A DNA stretch of 64,000 bases from Haliotis asinina (Eukaryota > Mollusca > Gastropoda > Lepetellida > Haliotidae). The notes under the pieces are model-generated. The model did no database searches. It had not been told where the DNA came from and saw nothing but the letters and a program-made list of their open reading frames with translations. The position numbers and the translations under genes were made by a program. Positions 58,801-64,000 of this stretch are shown in pieces. Positions within the stretch are counted from its first letter, which is position 1; each line of letters starts with the position of its first letter. The stretch is taken from NCBI RefSeq assembly GCF_037392515.1, contig NC_090288.1, positions 124,001-188,000 of the forward strand. The letters are read 5' to 3'.

Positions 58801-59896
58801 GGGTACCTCTTCTCATCTGCTGTCTAGTCATCCTGGACCTATTCTGTTCAGTTGTTGCTTCCCTATATTACAGCTACCTTTAGTGAGGTGTCCTTGACAG
58901 TACCTTACCTTCAGTGATGTGTCCCCTTGACAATAGCTTAACTTCAGGCAGGTGTCCTTGACAGAGGCTTACCTTCAATGAGGGGTCATTGACTTACGTG
59001 AAGTGTCCCTTGACATTAGCTTACCTTGAGTGAAGTGTCCTTGACAGAGACTTACCAGCAGTGAGGTGTCCTTCACAGAGACTTACCAGCAGTGAGGCGC
59101 CATATGGCATTGATTTACTCTCGGGGATTGTGGCTTCTCCACAGCAGCACTTCCTTTAAGTATGGCTTGAATCAAATGCTGCTTCTCTTGATAGAGGCTT
59201 ACCATGATTGAGGCTTCTCTTCAGGGTGGCTACACTATAAGTTGTTCACTGGTCACGAGGGGTTCATGGGCTCAAGTAACCTCGAAATTTGTTTATGTTC
59301 CCCGAGCCCACAGGTCTAATGTACCCTCTAGGTTTGTTTATGTTCCCCGAGCCCACAGGCCCATGTACCTCGAGGGATCAGTGAACAACGTATTTATCTT
59401 ACCGAACATCTGAGTCTTCCTTAGAATGTGAGGCAAATCGTTTCGTCCCCATTGTGCAGACGAAAGCAAGCAAAATAAATTTAATGTTATCTCCCACTCA
59501 CTTTCAATCACAAAACATCGGTAACTTCCATGAATCATGCGTATTTCAATGTTATTTGAGACAAAGAAGTACTTCCATAAAGAACCAAATGAGTTTGGCA
59601 TTCCCAACAGTGTACATTGGAAAAAATACATTGTCTGTAAGCATGGTACGATGAAAAAAAATACAAGGGCGCTTAGCCAATCGGTAAGTGATATTCATGT
59701 GTGAGGTAAGATAATAGAGAATAGGCCTCTTAGACTGTGGTTACCTGAATGATGATAACCAACAAACGACTTCTACTGGGTGTGCTTTCAAGGAGTGTTA
59801 CTTACCCTGAGTGTGACCTTCGAATGTGCGGACTGTACATCTACCTCTCAGCCAGTTGTTCCTCAACCTGAATCTCTCCGCGAACACATTCTTCCA
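25714..59896 (-). CDS. F-box/WD40 repeat protein, 3' nine exons (5' end outside the window)
   Basis: Exons in coding order: 59806-59896, 55193-55257, 51835-51960, 37310-37399, 32892-32980, 30441-30519, 26527-26720, 26318-26375, 25714-25857. They join to 936 nt (311 residues plus stop), all GT-AG. Residues 1-26 (WKNVFAERF, NNWLRGRCTVRTF) match the end of an F-box/linker region. Seven WD repeats start at about residues 27, 69, 115, 155, 194, 239 and 279, each with GH or NH, (I/V)xCxQF, (I/V)SGSxDKTxK and (V/L)W(D/N). The protein ends KLWDFSCC. Seven repeats make one beta-propeller. FBXW7/beta-TrCP/MET30-type proteins recruit phosphorylated substrates to an SCF ubiquitin ligase; I infer this role but cannot name the orthologue. 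The visible gene spans over 34 kb, nearly all minisatellite introns. The F-box exon is expected beyond 64000. Confidence 0.9.
25925..26326 (-). repeat. 41-bp minisatellite seeded on a splice donor
   Basis: About ten units of 41 bp on the minus strand, pattern ACCATCAGGGTGAGAGTAGA then CAGACACAGTATGTAGATA. The first unit starts inside the coding exon: the exon's last nine bases ACCATTAAG are followed directly by the donor GTGAGGGTAAACAGACACAG. Later units keep ACCATC(A/G)(A/G)G and (G/A)TGAG. The array fills most of the last intron. Confidence 0.93.
26318..26375 (-). CDS. F-box/WD gene exon (WD6 core)
   Basis: 58 nt completing Arg245, then CLQADSWRLVSAADDKTIK. Acceptor CTTCCAG, donor ATTAAG|GTGAGG. 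The WD signature has AADDKTIK where the other repeats have GS(x)DKT. Confidence 0.92.
26527..26720 (-). CDS. F-box/WD gene exon (WD4 end, WD5)
   Basis: 194 nt: VWNYQGLCMITLS, then GHHDAVTCLQF, SGSLDCNLKFWDI, and GHTGVV starting WD6. Acceptor TTTTTGTGCAG, donor GTCAG|GTTGGA. The acceptor is also the first unit of the neighbouring 41-bp array. The following intron is only 151 nt and repeat-free. Confidence 0.92.
26720..30395 (-). repeat. 41-bp minisatellite of acceptor-like units
   Basis: About 85-90 units of 41 bp. On the minus (gene) strand each carries CCCACCCTCTTTGTGTGCAG followed by GTGTCCATGATTGTTATAAT. The first unit ends exactly at the true acceptor of the 26527-26720 exon. Variant units (CAACCAAAGATGACACG on plus) recur. 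The array runs to about 45 nt from the upstream donor at 30441, so it is practically the whole intron. Apparent plus-strand proteins across it are artefacts. Confidence 0.95.
30441..30519 (-). CDS. F-box/WD gene exon (WD4 core)
   Basis: 79 nt: completes Arg154, then GHNAAVLCVHFNESKIVSG and SCDNTIK. Acceptor CTGTTTCAG, donor ATCAAG|GTAGGA. Confidence 0.92.
30557..32843. repeat. 21-bp minisatellite with 63-bp higher-order unit
   Basis: Units of 21 bp, ATGTAGGATGGACATGACAA plus G, run from about 48 nt after the donor at 32892 to about 40 nt before the acceptor at 30520. From 31660 onward three variants alternate (GGACATGACAAG, GGCCATGACAAG, AGATATGTCAAT) as a 63-bp higher-order unit. The left part (30557-31330) is more worn and is interrupted by a SINE. 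The apparent proteins of 676 and 500 residues on opposite strands are artefacts of the 21-bp unit. Confidence 0.94.
30602..30855 (-). mobile_element. tRNA-related SINE with GAGT/CACT tail, abalone-type
   Basis: Plus strand starts GGAGTGAGTGAGTGAGTTAG and ends near TGTTGCTGAAGGCCTAG; box order places it on the minus strand. Worn 21-bp units lie on both sides, so it inserted into the array. Confidence 0.8.
32892..32980 (-). CDS. F-box/WD gene exon (WD3 core)
   Basis: 89 nt: VDDDKVISGSYDKTLK, then VWDLKTGNCRRTL and two bases of Arg154. Acceptor TTCCACAG, donor CTACG|GTAAGG. Confidence 0.92.
33053..33837 (-). repeat. Left inverted arm of the Penelope-like element
   Basis: Reverse complement of 35838-36622, with only a few substitutions. 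It therefore includes an antisense copy of the C-terminal coding sequence (GIY-YIG end) and of the 3' noncoding end. Confidence 0.93.
33101..33131 (-). ncRNA. Hammerhead-ribozyme-like core, left arm
   Basis: Mirror copy of the right-arm core, on the minus strand, identical in its conserved bases. Confidence 0.55.
33839..36151 (+). pseudogene. Penelope-like RT/GIY-YIG protein with two nonsense codons
   Basis: One frame throughout, interrupted by TAA at 34061-34063 and TAG at 34763-34765; no frameshift. Order: LTFLLRCRDNNLIPRGF near the start; ITEADKGKAAVIMD (about 34510-34551), a hallmark of the family; APYGRATIKIH just before the TAG; RT motifs VSYDVVDLFTNIPL, HGLPMGSPLSPL and YRKVDDTF (about 35240-35263, where YVDD is more usual); FLDVSL; then GIY-YIG nuclease CNCGDLYIGETLRP (about 35860-35901), KEHQTSVRKLDQKSAISEH and INRDQGVYLP. 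About 770 codons, close to full length for the family. 34934-36151 (405 codons) is fully open and covers the RT core plus the nuclease. Confidence 0.9.
35838..36622 (+). repeat. Right arm of the Penelope-like element
   Basis: 3' 785 bp of the element: end of the coding region to 36151, then about 470 bp of noncoding sequence. The inverted partner is 33053-33837. Confidence 0.93.
36544..36574 (+). ncRNA. Hammerhead-ribozyme-like core, right arm
   Basis: CTGATGA (36544-36550), one A, stem GGAGT (36552-36556) pairing with ACTCC (36565-36569) across an 8-nt loop, then GAAAC. Hammerhead ribozymes are known in Penelope-like elements. The extra A before the stem and the unresolved stems I and III keep this a candidate. 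Confidence 0.55.
36735..37203. repeat. 26-bp minisatellite
   Basis: About 18 units containing TTTACTGGCAGCCACAATAA with variable ends. It starts about 107 nt after the donor of the 37310-37399 exon in gene direction. Confidence 0.88.
37310..37399 (-). CDS. F-box/WD gene exon (WD2 end, WD3 start)
   Basis: 90 nt, phase 0 at both ends: VWDLSTRDSWSSIACKVTMI, then GHTDTVRCLQ. Acceptor CTTTTACAG, donor CTACAG|GTAATG. Confidence 0.92.
37438..37640. repeat. 29-bp minisatellite
   Basis: Seven units of GGCTCTGGTGTATGGTTGAT plus AGTTTTGGT, next to the acceptor side of the large intron. A Pro/His/Gln-rich minus-strand reading of 29 residues per three units is an artefact. Confidence 0.88.
37817..51800. 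repeat. 42-bp minisatellite, about 330 copies (14 kb)
   Basis: Unit: TTTGCTCCTAGATACTGCTG then TGTTCAAGCATGGAGCATACAG. It occupies nearly the whole 14.4-kb intron between exons 51835-51960 and 37310-37399, starting about 35-45 nt after the donor. Because 42 is 3 x 14 and the unit lacks stops in several frames, both strands read open for up to 1,848 codons (14-residue repeats); these are artefacts. Variant positions define a higher-order block of 117 units, repeated at about 38064-42976, 42977-47889 and partly beyond. Confidence 0.97.
51835..51960 (-). CDS. F-box/WD gene exon (WD1 end, WD2)
   Basis: 126 nt, phase 0: VWNIRTNAPWSVQTLV, then GHSGTVRCLHL and SGSSDKTIK. Acceptor GCATGTACAG, donor ATCAAG|GTAAGA. 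Confidence 0.93.
52150..53130. repeat. About 174-bp satellite-like tandem repeat
   Basis: Landmark GAGACTAAGT(C/T)(C/T)GAA recurs at about 52176, 52349, 52522, 52696, 52871 and 53041 (170-175 bp spacing). Each unit also has CGTTTCCATG(G)AAA, a stretch like AGCAAAAGGCACCACTT, and CTGCCAAG(T/A)TTT. About 5.5 worn copies in the intron left of the 55193-55257 exon. Confidence 0.85.
53275..55110. repeat. 31-32-bp pyrimidine-rich minisatellite
   Basis: About 57 units of CCTCCACCCCTCCAACACCT then TGTCTTTGTCAG or TGTCTTTGCAA. Plus strand is mainly C/T, minus strand G/A. A block of about 880 bp is duplicated (GTGCAATACCTTGACTTT at about 54102 and 54981). It starts about 80 nt after the donor of the 55193-55257 exon. 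The many Ser/Pro/Leu-rich open frames are artefacts. Confidence 0.94.
55193..55257 (-). CDS. F-box/WD gene exon (WD1 core)
   Basis: 65 nt: completes Gly31, then ISCVQFDDTRIVSGSSDKTV and K. Acceptor TTTCCTCAG, donor GTAAAG|GTAAGT. Confidence 0.93.
55262..55600 (-). other. F-box/WD intron, unique stretch
   Basis: No element or exon recognised between the acceptor and the Tc1 relic. Confidence 0.5.
55607..56966 (+). mobile_element. Tc1-like transposon relic with terminal inverted repeats
   Basis: Ends match imperfectly as inverted repeats (left TGCTACTCAAAAAAGAAATG; right end complement TTACTCAGAAAAAGAAAGGC). Inside, a transposase starts at 55923 (MPRLTEAQRNNAIGNLEAGD, an N-terminal helix-turn-helix start). 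Catalytic traces follow: VISSDESCY (about 56225), FQHDNARPHTVRITRDF (about 56490-56550), and LDLNPTEHLWDELDHCV (about 56585-56640). Frameshifts and stops inactivate it. It lies in the intron between the 59806 and 55193 exons. Confidence 0.85.
56967..57935. other. F-box/WD intron, nothing recognised
   Basis: Starts with a short AT dinucleotide run (56966-56980). No coding motif was seen in the remaining sequence. Confidence 0.4.
57940..58385 (-). pseudogene. DIRS-like retrotransposon RNase H fragment
   Basis: Minus-strand frames read YVDAPLQGWGAHLNNGVAAG, then after a frameshift HINQLEMKAVIHAIHHWL and MIHTDNSTVAFYINKQG. The D-A-S-x-x-GWGA type start, E in LEMKAV and D in HTDNST correspond to RNase H catalytic residues, and the wording is typical of DIRS-type pol proteins. 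Only this domain is left. Confidence 0.7.
58400..58860. other. F-box/WD intron, nothing recognised
   Basis: No repeat or coding motif identified. Confidence 0.4.
58865..59230 (-). repeat. About 33-bp degenerate repeat containing GGTAAG
   Basis: On the gene (minus) strand units read like GTCAAGGACACCTCACTGAA then GGTAAGC(T/C)(A/T). Most copies keep the donor-like GGTAAG hexamer. It lies about 580 nt downstream of the 59806 donor. Confidence 0.75.
59238..59401. repeat. Foldback repeat, copy B
   Basis: GTTGTTCACTGGTCACGAGG at the left is matched by the inverted CGAGGGATCAGTGAACAAC at the right. The middle has two direct copies of TTTGTTTATGTTCCCCGAGC. Same family as 23054-23180. Confidence 0.75.
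59806..59896 (-). CDS. F-box/WD gene exon (F-box/linker end, WD1 start)
   Basis: 91 nt: WKNVFAERFRLRNNWLRGR, then CTVRTFEGHTQ and the first base of Gly31. Acceptor TTTGTTGTAG, donor CAGG|GTAAGT. The opening resembles the LW(K/R)x(L/V) end of an F-box and the NW..G linker of FBXW proteins. It is the most 5' exon inside the window. Confidence 0.85.
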
Positions 59897-59934
59897 CTAC
59901 AACAAAGAGTTTCTTTAAGCAGCATTTTAGATGT

Positions 59935-60358
59935 TGATGAGGATGAAGTCTTTTATGGATACACAACTTCTTGCAGTGGATGTGACATTTTGGTGTAGAT
60001 CCTAACACTGTTACCAAGCAAATAGGGAAAGGTTGGTGTTGACATGAGGCTTGTGATAAGAGATGACAAGACCAGTGGGCAAGGGTCGCATATTCTTGAT
60101 CAGGCTTGATTAGCTGATCGTAAGTAGGAAGGATGTAATAACATTGATGGCCTTGTCATCTCCTATCACAACAAGCCTCATGTCAACACACTGTGCATCA
60201 ACCTCCTCTACTGCAGAAAACTCACATCCCCGCTAGGTATATATTCCTGCATATGTTGTGCATTGTTTGCTTGATAACGGTGTTTGAATCTACACCGAAA
60301 CATCACATCCACTGCAAGAAAGAAGTTATATCCATAAAAGACTTCATCCTCACAAGAA
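59935..60358. mobile_element. Palindromic non-autonomous element with Penelope-like ends
   Basis: The left end GATGAGGATGAAGTCTTTTA and the right end TAAAAGACTTCATCCTCAC are inverted copies, as are the inner arms (TGTTGACATGAGGCTTGTGA at 60037 against its complement near 60170-60190). The right arm carries TTGATAA, stem CGGTGT/ACACCG, GAAAC (60271-60301) and AAAGAAGTTATATCCATAAA, the same plan as the Penelope-like ends. No coding sequence. Confidence 0.75.
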
Positions 60359-60399
60359 TGAGAACAAGAAACATGAAAGTCCACATCCACAGTGCCAAC

Positions 60400-63300
60400 T
60401 TTAACATTGTCTACATCAATAATGCCTTCCTGAGCATTGTCTACATCAATACTGCCTACCTGAGCATTGTCTACATCAATACTGCCTATGTCTACATCAA
60501 TACTGCCTACCTGAGTATTGTCTACATCAATGCTGCCTACCTCAACACTGTCTACATCAATACTGCCTACCTGAGTATTGTCTACATCAATACTGCCTAC
60601 CTCAACATTGTCTACATCAATACTGCCTACCTGAGTATTGTCTACATCAATACTGCCTACCTGAGCATCAGTACTGACTACCTGAGTATTGTCTACATCA
60701 CTACTGCCTTCCTGAGTATTGTCTACATCAATACTGCCTACCTGAGCATTGTCTACATCAATACTGCCTACCTGAGCATTGTCTACATCAATATTGCCTA
60801 CCCGAGCATCAGTACTGCCTACCTGAGTATTGTCTACATCACTACTGCCTACCTGAGCATTGTCTACATCAGTACTGCCTACCTGAGCATTGTCTACATC
60901 AATATTGCCTACCTCAACACTGTCTACATCAATATTGCCTACCTCAACACTGTCTACATCAATAATGCCTACATCTACATCAATACTGCCTACCTGAGCA
61001 TTGTCTACATCAATATTGCCTACCTGAGCATTGTCTACATCAATACTGCCTACCTCAACACTGTCTACATCAATATTGCCTACCTCAACACTGTCTACAT
61101 CAATAATGCCTACATCTACATCAATACTGCCTACCTGAGCATTGTCTACATCAATATTGCCTACCTGAGCATTGTCTACATCAATAATGCCTACCTCAAC
61201 ACTGTCTACATCAATATTGCCTACCTTAACACTCTCTACATCAATACTGCCTACCTTAACACTGTCTACATCAATATTGCCTACCTCAACACTGTCTACA
61301 TCAATAATGCCTACGTCTACATCAATACTGCCTACCTGAGCATTGTCTACATCAATATTGCCTACCTCAACACTGTCTACATCAATATTGCCTACCTTAA
61401 CACTGTCTACATCAACATTGCCTACCTCAACACTGTCTACATCAATAATGCCTACATCTACATCAATACTGCCTACCTGAGCATTGTCTACATCAATAAT
61501 GCCTACCTCAACACTGTCTACATCAATACTGCCTACCTTAACACTGTCTACATCAATACTGCCTACATCTACATCAATACTGCCTACCTGAGCATTGTCT
61601 ACATCAATATTGCCTACCTCAACACTGTCTACATCAATAATGCCTACATCTACATCAATACTGCCTACCTGAGCATTGTCTACATCAATAATGCCTACCT
61701 CAACACTGACTACATCAATACTGCCTACCTTAACACTGTCTACATCAATACTGCCTACCTTAACACTGTCTACATCAATATTGCCTACCTCAACACTGTC
61801 TACATCAATATTGCCTACCTTAACACTCTCTACATCAATACTGCCTACCTTAACACTGTCTACATCAATATTGCCTACCTCAACACTGTCTACATCAATA
61901 TTGCCTACCTTAACACTGTCTTCATCAATATTGTCTACCTTAACACTGTCTTCATCAATATTGCCTACCTTAACACTGTCTTCATCAATATTGCCTACCT
62001 TAACACTGTCTACATCAATATTGCCTACCTCAACACTGTCTACATCAATAATGCCTACATCTACATCAATACTGCCTACCTGAGCATTGTCTACATCAAT
62101 AATGCCTACCTCAACACTGTCTACATCAATATTGCCTACCTTAACACTCTCTACATCAGTACTGCCTACCTTAACACTGTCTACATCAATATTGCCTACC
62201 TCAACACTGTCTACATCAATATTGCCTACGTCTACATCAATACTGCCTACCTGAGCATTGTCTACATCAATATTGCCTACCTCAACACTGTCTACATCAA
62301 TAATGCCTACGTCTACATCAATACTGCCTACCTGAGCATTGTCTACATCAATAATGCCTACCTCAACACTGTCTACATCAATATTGCCTACATCTACATC
62401 AATACTGCCTACCTGAGCATTGTCTACATCAATATTGCCTACCTGAGCATTGTCTACATCAATAATGCCTACCTCAACACTGTCTACATCAATATTGCCT
62501 ACCTTAACACTCTCTACATCAATACTGCCTACCTTAACACTGTCTACATCAATATTGCCTACCTCAACACTGTCTACATCAATAATGCCTACGTCTACAT
62601 CAATACTGCCTACCTGAGCATTGTCTACATCAATATTGCCTACCTTAACACTGTCTACATCAATATTGCCTACCTTAACACTGTCTACATCAATATTGCC
62701 TACCTCAACACTGTCTACATCAATAATGCCTACATCTACATCAATACTGCCTACCTGAGCATTGTCTACATCAATAATGCCTACCTCAACACTGTCTACA
62801 TCAATACTGCCTACCTTAACACTGTCTACATCAATACTGCCTACATCTACATCAATACTGCCTACCTGAGCATTGTCTACATCAATACTGCCTACCTCAA
62901 CACTGTCTACATCAATAATGCCTACATCTACATCAATACTGCCTACCTGAGCATTGTCTACATCAATAATGCCTACCTCAACACTGTCTACATCAATACT
63001 GCCTACCTCAACACTGTCTACATCAATACTGCCTACATCTACATCAATACTGCCTACCTGAGCATTGTCTACATCAATAATGCCTACCTCAACACTGTCT
63101 ACATCAATATTGCCTACATCTACATCAATACTGCCTACCTGAGCATTGTCTACATCAATAATGCCTACCTCAACACTGTCTACATCAATAATGCCTACGT
63201 CTACATCAATACTGCCTACCTGAGCATTGTCTACATCAATAATGCCTACCTCAACACTGTCTACATCAATATTGCCTACCTTAACACTCTCTACATCAAT

Positions 63301-64000
63301 ACTGCCTACCTTAACACTGTCTACATCAATATTGCCTACCTCAACACTGTCTACATCAATATTGCCTACCTTAACACTGTCTTCATCAATATTGTCTACC
63401 TTAACACTGTCTTCATCAATATTGCCTACCTTAACACTGTCTTCATCAATATTGCCTACCTTAACACTGTCTACATCAATATTGCCTACCTCAACACTGT
63501 CTACATCAATAATGCCTACATCTACATCAATACTGCCTACCTGAGCATTGTCTACATCAATAATGCCTACCTCAACACTGTCTACATCAATATTGCCTAC
63601 CTCAACACTCTCTACATCAGTACTGCCTACCTTAACACTGTCTACATCAATATTGCCTACCTCAACACTGTCTACATCAATATTGCCTACGTCTACATCA
63701 ATACTGCCTACCTGAGCATTGTCTACATCAATATTGCCTACCTCAACACTGTCTACATCAATAATGCCTACGTCTACATCAATACTGCCTACCTGAGCAT
63801 TGTCTACATCAATAATGCCTACCTCAACACTGTCTACATCAATATTGCCTACCTTAACACTGTCTACATCAATACTGCCTACCTTAACACTGTCTACATC
63901 AATATTGCCTACCTCAACACTGTCTACATCAATATTGCCTACCTTAACACTGTCTTCATCAATATTGTCTACCTCAACACTGTCTTCATCAATATTGCCT
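60400..64000. repeat. 30-bp / 21-bp minisatellite, runs off the right edge
   Basis: Main unit TGCCTACCTCAACACTGTCT then ACATCAATAT (30 bp), mixed with a 21-bp shortened unit (TGCCTACATCTACATCAATAC) and the variant CCTGAGCATTG. Larger blocks recur (CTTCATCAATATTGTCTACC at 61920 and 63381, 1,461 bp apart). On the gene strand the CCTGAGC variant reads GCTCAGGTAGGC. It lies in the intron 5' of the 59806-59896 exon. Ser/Thr/Leu-rich open frames are artefacts. Confidence 0.95.

Noticed and set aside
60400..64000. CRISPR-like array
   Set aside because: Units are directly adjacent variants of one 30/21-bp sequence without unique spacers, in a eukaryotic intron.

Overview
This is eukaryotic nuclear DNA, most likely from a marine gastropod. 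I infer abalone (Haliotis) because the SINE-like copies at 14706-14951 and 30602-30855, with a (CACT)n tail and recognisable internal boxes, match a dispersed repeat I remember from abalone sequences; this could not be searched. Spliced genes with GT-AG introns, AC/GT microsatellites, Penelope-like, DIRS-like, Tc1 and LINE relics and a very high minisatellite load all fit. Nothing bacterial or CRISPR-like is present.

Two host genes converge. Gene 1 (+, 3981-15335, six exons) is a complete model for a 302-residue secreted protein with two fasciclin (FAS1) domains; exon phases close exactly and an AATAAA follows the stop. Its last intron is 7 kb and holds a Tc1 transposon, a Ty3/gypsy relic, a LINE fragment carrying a truncated second Tc1, and a SINE. 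Gene 2 (-, from beyond the right edge to 25714, nine exons visible) is the 3' part of an F-box/WD40 protein. The visible 311 residues run from the end of the F-box region through seven WD repeats (one beta-propeller) to the stop. The F-box itself should lie beyond 64000.

Between the two genes (15453-25713) lie a LINE relic (ORF1 with a 2A-like motif, endonuclease, start of RT), itself broken by SINE and Penelope insertions, then a Tc1 relic, small foldback elements and short tandem repeats.

The striking part is the intron content of gene 2. Every visible intron longer than 200 bp has its own private minisatellite, usually starting 0-110 nt after the 5' splice site: 41 bp (25925-26326), 41 bp (26720-30395), 21 bp (30557-32843), 26 bp (36735-37203), 42 bp (37817-51800, about 330 copies), 31-32 bp (53275-55110), about 33 bp (58865-59230) and 30/21 bp (60400-64000). 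At least two include or abut a splice junction, so their units carry copies of donor or acceptor sequence. Unit lengths divisible by three make the arrays read as giant open frames on both strands; these are not genes. A nearly complete Penelope-like element (33020-36620) with 785-bp inverted arms, hammerhead-like cores and a 13-bp target duplication sits in one intron.
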